Below are positions 28,570-36,438 of a stretch of 64,000 nucleotides of DNA, one piece after another. The stretch spans positions 247,383-311,382 of the forward strand of contig NZ_JBLWWF010000002.1 in NCBI RefSeq assembly GCF_048268085.1, written 5' to 3'. The notes below the pieces were generated by a model. It saw only the letters and a program-made list of their open reading frames with translations, made no database searches and was not told the origin of the DNA. The stretch comes from Neptunicella sp048268085 (GTDB taxonomy: Bacteria; Pseudomonadota; Gammaproteobacteria; Enterobacterales; Alteromonadaceae). Positions within the stretch are counted from its first letter, which is position 1, and each line of letters begins with the position of its first letter. Both the position numbers and the translations under genes were made by a program.

Positions 28570-29943
28570 TCAATCAAGGATATTTTGAAAGATAACCTCT
28601 ATAAGATCATGGTCTTTATTCCCATTGAGGAGTGCAACAGGTCCAGAGTAGCTTAATGTGTTTAGAATTAACTTATGGAAAGTATTAAGGCATGAGAGGA
28701 CCTTTTCTCTTTCTTCAATTTCACAGCTCAAACTGTCAACTTTAACCCTAGGATGAGCACTCTCGTTTCTCAATTCTTTCCAACGATCTTTGTCCTCTTT
28801 TGTGATTACATTGTGTTCGATTAGATGATCCAACGCATTCAGTGCAGTCACATTGCCCCAATACCCAACACTATTGCACAACCTTTCCTTTTGTCCCTTA
28901 GTCAGCTCAAGTTTTTTAATTTCTTTATTTATTTTTCGAATTTGTGCCTTAAGTGCAGAGTTGTCATTTTTCTTCTTGATTCGAGGTATGTAGATATCGT
29001 TCAGAAGTCCCTCTATCCCGACTGAAAGTGTAAGCATCAGTATGCTGTTTTGTGATTGAAATGCATACCAAACACGCTCCCATTGAGAGTAGATGCTATC
29101 AAATCGACCGCGTTGAGACCTGTATAGCGCCAAAATGTTTGAAAAAAGATTGTAGTGGTATTGCTGTCTATCACCTTTGGTGGTTGATACATTCGAAGCA
29201 ATCGGACTTGTTGAACTCTGTAATTTTTGAGAATTTCTAACGCTAGATATAATTTCAGTTTTACTCTTCCCATCACGTTCAACCGTTAAAACCAGTTGCG
29301 GCATTGATGCACTGGTAAAGCCAATATAGAACAGTAAACAAGTTTTAACTTCGGCTATGTCAAATTGGCCTTCCACTCTGACTTCAGTGTAGGTTTTATG
29401 TTTAACCATAGACACATTAAAATTTTCAACATTAATGAGTGTTTGGTTCCATGTATGAGATTCATTCCCTAGAGTAGAAGTTTCCGAGTTTGATTTGTTT
29501 GCAGGGATGTCAAATCTCTCTGAAAATTCAAAGTATAAATATTGATTATCGAATGGCTCGTAATCCTTAGTCTGAGATCGGCATGTTAAGGATGAGAGAA
29601 ACACGTATAGGAGGGTTGGCTGGTTGTTTGTATTAAAATTTACTTCTATTGAAAAACCTTGGGATTCATACATATCGCCATTGATTGATTTAGCTTTCAG
29701 ATGCAGTATCTCCTTTTCATCCAATGAATCTTTTGGTATACGCTCTGCGAAAAAGGCTCGTGGAACTTTGTCGGCTTCAACACTGATGAATTCTAAATAA
29801 AGAGTACCGACTTTATTGACCTTAATACTACCGTGACCTTTCAGTCGCAAGCCGTCACTTTCAGTCTGAAAAATTTCAACATCCACACAATGAATAACTA
29901 AGTCACCTTTACGTAAAAGTTCCTCTTTTGAAACCGTTGTCAT
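28570..29943 (-). CDS. uncharacterised protein with beta-rich N-terminus and HEPN-like C-terminus
   Basis: The 457-residue protein is preceded by GGAGG at seven bases. Residues 1-220 look beta-rich (GLRLKGHGSIKVNKVGTLYLEF and similar alternating strands, given here as a region). A helical domain follows from about 290, with a lysine-rich segment (IKKKNDNSALKAQIRKINKEI) and ending in LRNESAHPRV, where Arg392 and His397 fit the HEPN Rx4H motif. This two-part plan, a beta sensor-like domain then a HEPN domain, resembles ApeA-type anti-phage proteins, but I cannot assign a named family. Codon use is AT-rich compared with flanking core genes, consistent with acquisition. Confidence 0.62.
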   Translation of the reverse strand: MTTVSKEELLRKGDLVIHCVDVEIFQTESDGLRLKGHGSIKVNKVGTLYLEFISVEADKVPRAFFAERIPKDSLDEKEILHLKAKSINGDMYESQGFSIEVNFNTNNQPTLLYVFLSSLTCRSQTKDYEPFDNQYLYFEFSERFDIPANKSNSETSTLGNESHTWNQTLINVENFNVSMVKHKTYTEVRVEGQFDIAEVKTCLLFYIGFTSASMPQLVLTVERDGKSKTEIISSVRNSQKLQSSTSPIASNVSTTKGDRQQYHYNLFSNILALYRSQRGRFDSIYSQWERVWYAFQSQNSILMLTLSVGIEGLLNDIYIPRIKKKNDNSALKAQIRKINKEIKKLELTKGQKERLCNSVGYWGNVTALNALDHLIEHNVITKEDKDRWKELRNESAHPRVKVDSLSCEIEEREKVLSCLNTFHKLILNTLSYSGPVALLNGNKDHDLIEVIFQNILD

Positions 29944-30384
29944 TAGTTAACCTCCAATGTTCTATTTTGAATGCGTAGCATACAACTTTTCTAATATTGA
30001 AATTTACTTTTCAGAAATAAATATGACGGCATTATCCTCCACGTGAAGATTAATCAAGAATATGGGTAATTTGAAGTTTCGAACGTCTGCTTCTGGCACA
30101 AAGCTGACTGATTAGTTGGTAAGTCAACTAACGAATAACCGACGCAATCAGCAATATTTTCTTAAACAAATTTGGCTCCAAGCATAACGACTTATTAATA
30201 CACTGATAGTCTGGTTTTCTATTTCGACACTTTGCTGTTGATTTAAGATCATGTCAACCAATGAAAAACAGTTAAGCTAATGATTATATTGAATTTTAAG
30301 ATTATGCAAAGTTTTGGCGTAGCAAATATAAATTGAACGAGCTAGTATCCATAACAACGATAAAACATTTAAATAAGGATATTT
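29944..30384. other. intergenic right edge of the accessory island
   Basis: About 440 AT-rich bases. It holds a GTCTGCTTCTGGCACAAAGC patch (30085-30104) like the one at 25201, and the inverted repeat TTAGTTG/CAACTAA (30112-30131). Promoters for the divergent genes on each side are expected here. Confidence 0.45.
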
Positions 30385-30678
30385 ATGTTAAAGAAATTAC
30401 TGATTATCGCACTGGTTTTGTTTGTTGGCTGGAAGTACGTCAATCAATCAACTAACAAGCCGGTTGAAGTACAGCATAAGCCTGTGGCCTATGTTAAACC
30501 TGTTGTAAAACAAACCGTTCCCACTCCACCCAAACAAAATTTCACCTGTGATGGTCGTCAATATTGCAGTCAGATGACTTCCCGCGCAGAGGCCGTATAT
30601 TTCATTAAACATTGCCCTAAGACCAAAATGGACGGTGATCATGATGGTATCCCTTGCGAAAATGATTCACGGTTTTAA
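30385..30678 (+). CDS. small excalibur-domain protein, membrane-anchored
   Basis: The 97-residue protein has an N-terminal hydrophobic helix (LLIIALVLFVGWKYV), a proline/lysine/valine-rich linker, and a C-terminal excalibur domain (about 57-97). That domain shows the paired cysteines and calcium-loop-like DGDHDGIPCEND. Excalibur domains occur in exported proteins, often beside nucleases or cell-wall enzymes; the stand-alone function is unknown. AAGGA lies six to eight bases before the ATG. It stands alone, convergent with ahpF across a terminator. Confidence 0.8.
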   Translation: MLKKLLIIALVLFVGWKYVNQSTNKPVEVQHKPVAYVKPVVKQTVPTPPKQNFTCDGRQYCSQMTSRAEAVYFIKHCPKTKMDGDHDGIPCENDSRF

Positions 30679-30713
30679 GCAGGATAACTTAGGCAATTTC
30701 GATAACACTCATT

Positions 30714-30751
30714 AAAAAAGCCTGTTGCCAGCGCAGCGCTGATCAACAGGC
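30714..30751 (-). terminator. rho-independent terminator after ahpF
   Basis: On the minus strand GCCTGTTG and CAACAGGC pair over a 16-base loop (itself able to form a GCGCTGCGC fold) and are followed by TTTTTTAATG. It lies about 33 bases past the ahpF stop. Confidence 0.88.
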
Positions 30752-30783
30752 AATGGAGATGATTGTTATATTACGAGTAACAA

Positions 30784-32367
30784 CTAGGCCGCCTGCTCTT
30801 GCTTATCTTCTACCGGTAATCGAATCAGATAGTCAAAGGCGCCCAGTGCGGCATTAGCACCACTGCCCATGGCAATGATAATTTGCTTGTACGGTACGTT
30901 TGTCACATCACCGGCAGCAAATACACCCGGTAACGAGGTTTCACCATTCGCACCAACAATAATTTCGCCACGGTTGGTTAAATCCACGGTGCCTTTCAGA
31001 AATTCCGTATTCGGCACTAAACCGATTTGGACGAATATCCCGGCTAGCTCCACATGCTGTGTTTCACCTGATACACGGTCGGTAAAGTTTAATCCAGTCA
31101 CTTTTTCGCCGTTACCAGTCACCTCAGTGGTTTGCGCATTAACAATAATGTCGATATTCGGCATCGATTTGGCTTTACGCACCAATACCTCGTCGGCACG
31201 TAATTTTGTATCGAATTCCAGTACGGTGACATGGCTGACAAGTCCGGCTAAGTCAATTGCCGCTTCGATACCGGAGTTTCCCCCACCAATCACAGCAACA
31301 GGTTTGCCTTTAAACAAAGGGCCATCGCAATGTGGACAGTAAGCCACACCTTTACCACGATATTCCTGTTCACCGGGTACGTTCATTTCACGCCAGCGGG
31401 CTCCGGTGGCTAGCATCAGGGTTTTACTGTGCAATAGGGCGCCATTTTCCAGCTCGACTTCAATCAGGCCGTTATGTTCATCACGATTAATGCGCTTGGC
31501 TCTCTGGCTATCCATAATATCCACATCGTAATCCCGTACGTGTTGTTCCAGTCCACTGACCAATTTAGGGCCATCGGTCGCTTTAACCGAAATAAAATTT
31601 TCAATCGCCATGGTATCCATCACCTGACCACCGAAGCGCTCTGCGACGATACCGGTGCGAATACCTTTACGGGCACTGTAAATCGCTGAAGATGCCCCCG
31701 CTGGACCACCTCCCACTACTAGCAAGTCGAAAGGAGGTTTATTGCCTAATGCTTTGGCTTCCCGTTTGGCGGCATTACTGTCTACCTTTTTGAGAATTTC
31801 CTTCAGGCTAATACGCCCCTGAGCGAAGGATTTTCCGTTTAAGAATACCGAAGGCACTGCCATGATTTTGCGCTCGTCGACTTCTGGCTGAAACAGCGCA
31901 CCGTCAATCATCACATTGGTAATGTTCGGATTAATCGCTGCCATCATATTCAGCGCCTGAATCACATCCGGACAATTCTGGCAGCTCAATGAGACATAGG
32001 TTTCAAACTGATATTGACCTTCCAATTGACGCACTTGTTCGATCAGGTCGGCATCAATTTTCATCGGATGACCGCCACTGTGCAATAACGCTAATACCAA
32101 TGAGGTAAATTCGTGTCCCAGCGGCACACCGGCAAAACGAATTTCGGTGTTGTTCTGCACTGAACGGATCAACATCGACGGAACCCGTTCGTTTTTGCCT
32201 TCGCCAGCTGTGGACGTAATCAGTGGTGACAGTTGAGTAATTTGTTCAACCAGTTCATTCAGTTCTGTTGATTTTGCGCTGTCGTCAACAAATTTGACCA
32301 GTTCAACAGGCGTCTTCAAATTCTGTAAGTAAGTCTGTAATTGTGTTTTTAAATTTTGGTCTAACAT
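30784..32367 (-). CDS. ahpF: alkyl hydroperoxide reductase subunit F
   Basis: The start was set at ATG 32367 (MLDQNLKTQLQ), preceded by AGGA, giving 527 residues (E. coli AhpF 521); the longer in-frame start at 32430 is not supported. The N-terminal tandem thioredoxin fold has a CxxC (LSCQNCPD). A FAD domain follows (VVGGGPAGASSAIYSARKG), then an NADH domain (VIGGGNSGIEAA) and the second redox pair CPHC. AhpF passes electrons from NADH to AhpC. ahpC lies upstream with about 150 bases between them, and both are classic OxyR targets. Confidence 0.95.
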   Translation of the reverse strand: MLDQNLKTQLQTYLQNLKTPVELVKFVDDSAKSTELNELVEQITQLSPLITSTAGEGKNERVPSMLIRSVQNNTEIRFAGVPLGHEFTSLVLALLHSGGHPMKIDADLIEQVRQLEGQYQFETYVSLSCQNCPDVIQALNMMAAINPNITNVMIDGALFQPEVDERKIMAVPSVFLNGKSFAQGRISLKEILKKVDSNAAKREAKALGNKPPFDLLVVGGGPAGASSAIYSARKGIRTGIVAERFGGQVMDTMAIENFISVKATDGPKLVSGLEQHVRDYDVDIMDSQRAKRINRDEHNGLIEVELENGALLHSKTLMLATGARWREMNVPGEQEYRGKGVAYCPHCDGPLFKGKPVAVIGGGNSGIEAAIDLAGLVSHVTVLEFDTKLRADEVLVRKAKSMPNIDIIVNAQTTEVTGNGEKVTGLNFTDRVSGETQHVELAGIFVQIGLVPNTEFLKGTVDLTNRGEIIVGANGETSLPGVFAAGDVTNVPYKQIIIAMGSGANAALGAFDYLIRLPVEDKQEQAA

Positions 32368-32518
32368 AACGTTTTCCTGTTGCTTGATGACAATGTTTAT
32401 TTCGTTTTTTACGCGCAACGAACCCTGCAATAACGCCCTATCCGGCTTTGCATGAATATGATTGTAAAAGGGTTGTTATTGCCCTCAACAGTGAGGGCAA
32501 TATCTGTCGCGGTATGGG

Positions 32519-33088
32519 TTAGATTTTACCGACTAAATCCAGTGATGGCGCTAAGGTATCTTCACCTGGCTGCCATGCGGCCGGGCAAACTTCACCGTCG
32601 TGTTCGGCAACATATTGAGCAGCCTGAATTTTACGTACTAATTCTTTCGCACTGCGGCCAATCCCCAAGTCATGAATTTCAGCGACTTTGATTTCACCTT
32701 CAGGGTTAATCACAAAAGTACCGCGCAATGCCAAACCGTCTTCTTCAATCATGACCCCGAAATTACGGGTAATTTTGCCGGTTGGGTCACCAATCATCGG
32801 AAATTGGATCTTACCGATAGTGTCTGAAGAATCATGCCATGCCTTGTGAGTAAAGTGAGTATCGGTTGATACTGAATAGACCTCTACTCCCATCCCTTTT
32901 AGTTGCTCATAGTAGTCAGCCATATCACCTAATTCAGTTGGGCAAACAAAGGTGAAATCGGCAGGATAGAACATCACCACTGACCACTTGCCAGCCAAAT
33001 CGGCATCAGAGACTTCAATAAACTCACCGTTATGAAAAGCGGTTGCGTTAAACGGAAGTATTTTGCTATTAATAATGGATTGATTCAT
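32519..33088 (-). CDS. ahpC: alkyl hydroperoxide reductase subunit C (peroxiredoxin)
   Basis: The 189-residue 2-Cys peroxiredoxin has the peroxidatic Cys49 in DFTFVCPTEL and the resolving Cys168 in GEVCPAAW. Length and sequence fit the bacterial AhpC group (E. coli 187). It reduces hydrogen and organic peroxides in the cytoplasm with AhpF as its reductase. The upstream region contains a near-consensus OxyR site (33171-33207), strongly suggesting peroxide induction. Confidence 0.96.
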   Translation of the reverse strand: MNQSIINSKILPFNATAFHNGEFIEVSDADLAGKWSVVMFYPADFTFVCPTELGDMADYYEQLKGMGVEVYSVSTDTHFTHKAWHDSSDTIGKIQFPMIGDPTGKITRNFGVMIEEDGLALRGTFVINPEGEIKVAEIHDLGIGRSAKELVRKIQAAQYVAEHDGEVCPAAWQPGEDTLAPSLDLVGKI

Positions 33089-33170
33089 TTTAATTTTCCT
33101 TTTATGGGTTGATTTAAAGTTTACGTCTTACGTTGGAACCCATATTAATGACCTGACCGCGATTCGTATA

Positions 33171-33207
33171 ATTGATTGTTTATATAACATTGATAGTTAT
33201 TACCTAT
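33171..33207 (-). promoter_or_regulatory. predicted OxyR binding site upstream of ahpC
   Basis: Four tetramers, ATTG, ATAT, ATAG and CTAT, sit at exact seven-base intervals (33171, 33182, 33193, 33204). They match the OxyR pattern ATAG-N7-CTAT-N7-ATAG-N7-CTAT at 14 of 16 positions, and the right half is perfect. The site ends 83 bases above the ahpC start and 47 bases before modF on the other strand, so it may serve ahpC alone. Confidence 0.75.
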
Positions 33208-33253
33208 TAAAAATAACCCATAGCATTTCCACACAGTTCAAAGGTGTCTGCGC

Positions 33254-34696
33254 ATGACGCAAGTTTGTTTTAACGAAGTCTCCGCCCAATTCAATCAGCA
33301 CTTTATGCTCAAAGATATAAATTGGCAGATTACATCCGGCCAGCACTGGGCCATTGTAGGAGCCAACGGTAGTGGTAAATCTGCATTAGCCGCATTAATG
33401 GCGGGAGCCGGTGAAGTAATAGAAGGCGAGGTTTCACTTAGCTTGGATAGCACCGCTATCGTTTCTAGCGAATCACTAAAAGCGTTACTTGAACAAGAAC
33501 GCAAAAAAGACGATGCGGATATACTGGACGTTATACCGGTAGGAACGACTGTTAGAGAACTTATCTTTAATGCAGAAACCCCGGCGACCCCAGCTAATGC
33601 AGAACTGTTTGAACAACTTATTGAACTGTTTAACTTTAACCATTTGCTGGAACGAAGCTTTACCGCGTTATCCACCGGTGAAACACGCAAACTATTGCTA
33701 ATAAGAGCCCTAATTAATCGCCCCGAGTTACTCATCATCGATGAACCCTATGACGGGTTGGATAGCACCACCAGTATAAAACTGGCTGACTTACTACAAA
33801 AAATGAGTAGTCAAATTACATTCGTACTGATATTTAACCGCTTTGATGAAATACCCGATTTTATTAGCCATTTTGCTTACATGCAGCACGGCACATTGCG
33901 TTTGCAAATAGAACGGCAGGAACAACAACAATTCGAACACCTTTATCAATTACTCCATCTGAAAACCACCGATTTGGCACTTCCGTCAATGGATAACAGT
34001 ACACAACGTCCAGCAGCACTTGATCCTGAGCTGCCACTGGTACGAATGAAAAATATCGCGGTGCGTTATGGTGAACAAACTATCTTCGAAAAACTGGACT
34101 GGACAATCCATGCCGGTCAACATTGGCAACTGAGTGGGCCGAATGGCTCGGGTAAAACCTGTTTATTGAATATGATTACTGGCGATCATCCACAATGCTA
34201 TTCCAATGATATTTTTGTGTTTGGATTTCAGCGTGGCAGTGGTGAAAGCATTTGGCAGATCAAGCAATATATTGGCTTTATTTCCAATTCACTACATTTG
34301 CAATATCGGGTGAATAGTAGCGTTAAACACAGCATTATTTCAGGCTTTTATGACAGTATTGGTTTGTACAATACGCCCACAAGGCAGCAAATACAGATTG
34401 CTGAACAATGGCTTGAATTGCTCGGCTTAAGCCACTATGCCAACCACAGTTTTCAGCAAATGTCCTTTGGTGATCAGCGTCTTATTCTGATTGCACGAGC
34501 GATGATCAAACATCCTACATTATTGATTTTGGATGAACCTTGTTTAGGGCTGGATGATATCAATCGCCAGCGTGTGTTGGCACTGATTGAGCATATATGC
34601 ACCGCCGAGCAAACCACGGTGCTATATGTTAACCATCATGCTGAAGATAAGATTGCCGGAATAGATCATCACCTTGAGATGAGCCACTACAATTAG
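33254..34696 (+). CDS. modF: ModF-like tandem ABC ATPase
   Basis: The 480-residue protein contains two ABC ATPase domains, each with a Walker A (GANGSGKSALAA near 36; GPNGSGKTCLLN near 296), a signature-type loop (LSTGETRK; MSFGDQRL) and a Walker B (LLIIDEPYDG; LLILDEPCLG). It has no membrane segments. The layout and length match E. coli ModF (490), a soluble tandem ATPase tied to molybdate genes whose own function is unsettled. No molybdate transporter is nearby. It is divergent from ahpC and its last four bases overlap the convergent hydrolase gene. Confidence 0.85.
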   Translation: MTQVCFNEVSAQFNQHFMLKDINWQITSGQHWAIVGANGSGKSALAALMAGAGEVIEGEVSLSLDSTAIVSSESLKALLEQERKKDDADILDVIPVGTTVRELIFNAETPATPANAELFEQLIELFNFNHLLERSFTALSTGETRKLLLIRALINRPELLIIDEPYDGLDSTTSIKLADLLQKMSSQITFVLIFNRFDEIPDFISHFAYMQHGTLRLQIERQEQQQFEHLYQLLHLKTTDLALPSMDNSTQRPAALDPELPLVRMKNIAVRYGEQTIFEKLDWTIHAGQHWQLSGPNGSGKTCLLNMITGDHPQCYSNDIFVFGFQRGSGESIWQIKQYIGFISNSLHLQYRVNSSVKHSIISGFYDSIGLYNTPTRQQIQIAEQWLELLGLSHYANHSFQQMSFGDQRLILIARAMIKHPTLLILDEPCLGLDDINRQRVLALIEHICTAEQTTVLYVNHHAEDKIAGIDHHLEMSHYN

Positions 34697-35478
34697 TCGG
34701 CTAAAAAACGGATGATATGCTGATTCACTTCCTGGCTATGACTTATGGGCGCCATGTGTCCACCAGAGGTGAGTTGTCGTTGTCCATTCGGCAACGTATT
34801 CATTAATGCATGCACAACAGCCTCTGCGCTATGACGCGTCTGCTCGCCATTCAGTATTAATGTTGGCTGCGATATCCGGGCATAATCTTTTAACTGATAG
34901 GATTCCCCAAGCAAAGCGGTAAAATCAAGCACACCTTTATATACGCGAGTGAGTAATTGTTGTTGAATTGGTTGGGGAATACTGGCGAAATAACCTGCCC
35001 CATTCCAATAATCCAGAAACGATTCTGCGGCCGCAAAATCTGACATATGACGCATCGAATTACCCAGGCTTACCACTTCTTGCCGGCCGGGATCATCGGC
35101 GGATAACAAATGGAATGCCACAGGCTCAAAGATCACTAGTCGGTTCACTTTTTCAGGATGCTCATAGGTCAGTTTTAATGCGGTAGCCCCACCATAGGAA
35201 TGGCCGACCAAATCAAATTGATCAATGTTAAGTTCGGCTAAAATCGCCTCTATTCGCTGAGTTTCCTGTTGAAGGGAAAAGGGACAGGACAAATCCGGCC
35301 GCGGAGCCTTACCATAACCTAGCAAGTCAATATTAATAATTTGACGAAATCCAACTAACTGTTCTACCAGTTTTGCCCACTGTTTTGCACTACTCATAGA
35401 GCTATGCAATAAAACCAATGGCTGCCCAGTACCACTGACTTGAACACCATCGAAAATAGTGTGCACATTTTGCTGCAT
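34693..35478 (-). CDS. alpha/beta hydrolase
   Basis: The 261-residue protein shows the alpha/beta-hydrolase fold: LVLLHSSMSS (oxyanion region), DLVGHSYGGATAL with the nucleophile serine in GHSYGG, and a late histidine in TSGGHMAPISH. An aspartate near PTLILNGEQTRH may complete the triad, though the usual Asp is not certain. Such proteins hydrolyse esters, lactones, epoxides or haloalkanes. It is a single gene between modF (convergent, four-base overlap) and adk. Substrate unknown. Confidence 0.85.
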   Translation of the reverse strand: MQQNVHTIFDGVQVSGTGQPLVLLHSSMSSAKQWAKLVEQLVGFRQIINIDLLGYGKAPRPDLSCPFSLQQETQRIEAILAELNIDQFDLVGHSYGGATALKLTYEHPEKVNRLVIFEPVAFHLLSADDPGRQEVVSLGNSMRHMSDFAAAESFLDYWNGAGYFASIPQPIQQQLLTRVYKGVLDFTALLGESYQLKDYARISQPTLILNGEQTRHSAEAVVHALMNTLPNGQRQLTSGGHMAPISHSQEVNQHIIRFLAD

Positions 35479-35541
35479 GGTTGACTTGCCTTATAACTAA
35501 AATTGTTGCCGACAAAATATCGGCAATCCGTCAATGAAAAT

Positions 35542-35565
35542 AAAAAAGCCCACAATATGTGGGCT
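35542..35565 (-). terminator. rho-independent terminator after adk
   Basis: On the minus strand AGCCCACA and TGTGGGCT pair with a short loop, followed by TTTTTTA. It is 24 bases past the adk stop. Confidence 0.9.
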
Positions 35566-35588
35566 AGTATCGTTATAAATATGTTTTG

Positions 35589-36233
35589 TTAACCTAATAA
35601 GCTGGCCAAGGTCTGGCTAACTTCTTCAACAGGTTTAGTCCCTTCAATACGATGATATTGGCACTGTGCCTGTTCTGCCTGATTCTTATAGTAACTGACC
35701 AGTGGCTCGGTTTGTTCATGATAGATACTTAAACGCTTGCGCACTGTATCTTCCTGATCATCAGGACGAATAACCAGTTCTTCACCGGTTTGATCATCTT
35801 TGCCTTCATTGGCAGGTGGATTAAATTCAATATGATAAACACGGCCAGAAGCAGGATGAACACGACGGCCACTCATGCGTGACACAATCACATCATCCGG
35901 TACTGCAAACTCAATGACGTGGTCGACTTTGACACCATTTTCCACCATCGCGTCCGCTTGCGGAATTGTACGAGGAAAACCATCCAGTAAAAAACCATTT
36001 TGGCAATCAGGCTGGGCTATACGCTCTTTAACCAAACCGATCATCAGATCGTCGGAAACAAGCTTACCTTCGTCCATCACTTTTTTTGCTGCCAGACCAA
36101 GTTCGGTCCCCGCTTTAATAGCGGCTCGCAGCATATCGCCGGTTGATATTTGTGGGATCCCGTACTTACCCATTAAAAATTGGGCTTGGGTGCCTTTTCC
36201 TGCACCGGGAGCGCCAAGAAGAATGATGCGCAT
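35589..36233 (-). CDS. adk: adenylate kinase
   Basis: The 214-residue protein (E. coli length 214) has the P-loop GAPGAGKGTQA, the AMP-binding STGDMLRAA, and a long LID domain (RRVHPASGRVYHIEFNPP). The LID lacks the four zinc cysteines, so this is the non-metal type. It interconverts ATP, ADP and AMP in the cytoplasm. It is the last gene of the apt-dnaX-ybaB-recR-htpG-adk set, with about 200 bases between it and htpG. Confidence 0.97.
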   Translation of the reverse strand: MRIILLGAPGAGKGTQAQFLMGKYGIPQISTGDMLRAAIKAGTELGLAAKKVMDEGKLVSDDLMIGLVKERIAQPDCQNGFLLDGFPRTIPQADAMVENGVKVDHVIEFAVPDDVIVSRMSGRRVHPASGRVYHIEFNPPANEGKDDQTGEELVIRPDDQEDTVRKRLSIYHEQTEPLVSYYKNQAEQAQCQYHRIEGTKPVEEVSQTLASLLG

Positions 36234-36387
36234 ACCGTATTTCCTCTCGCGTATCTCTGTTTATTTTAAACACGGGACTTTACACACTCAATCAACAGGT
36301 TACAAGATTATTGCGCACCATATTGGCGCAAAAATTGTGCATATAAAGTTAACTGCGCTTAAGCCATGCTTTTTTAGCCATCAAAGT

Positions 36388-36415
36388 CCGAAGGTTATCA
36401 CCTGATAACCTTCGG
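36388..36415 (-). repeat. perfect 28-base inverted repeat after htpG
   Basis: Thirteen-base arms, CCGAAGGTTATCA and TGATAACCTTCGG, flank only two bases (CC). It begins 24 bases past the htpG stop. The following minus-strand bases (ACTTTGATGG) are only weakly U-rich, so it may be a terminator helped by Rho, or an RNA-stabilising 3' hairpin. Confidence 0.6.
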
Positions 36416-36438
36416 AAACATTGGTTAATTATTACTGT

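Noticed and set aside
25053..30384. Integron cassettes (attC sites) or an insertion sequence in the island
   Set aside because: No RYYYAAC/GTTRRRY paired sites, transposase, integrase or terminal repeats were found.
36234..36438. Small gene between adk and htpG
   Set aside because: No frame with start and ribosome site; only the inverted repeat is notable.
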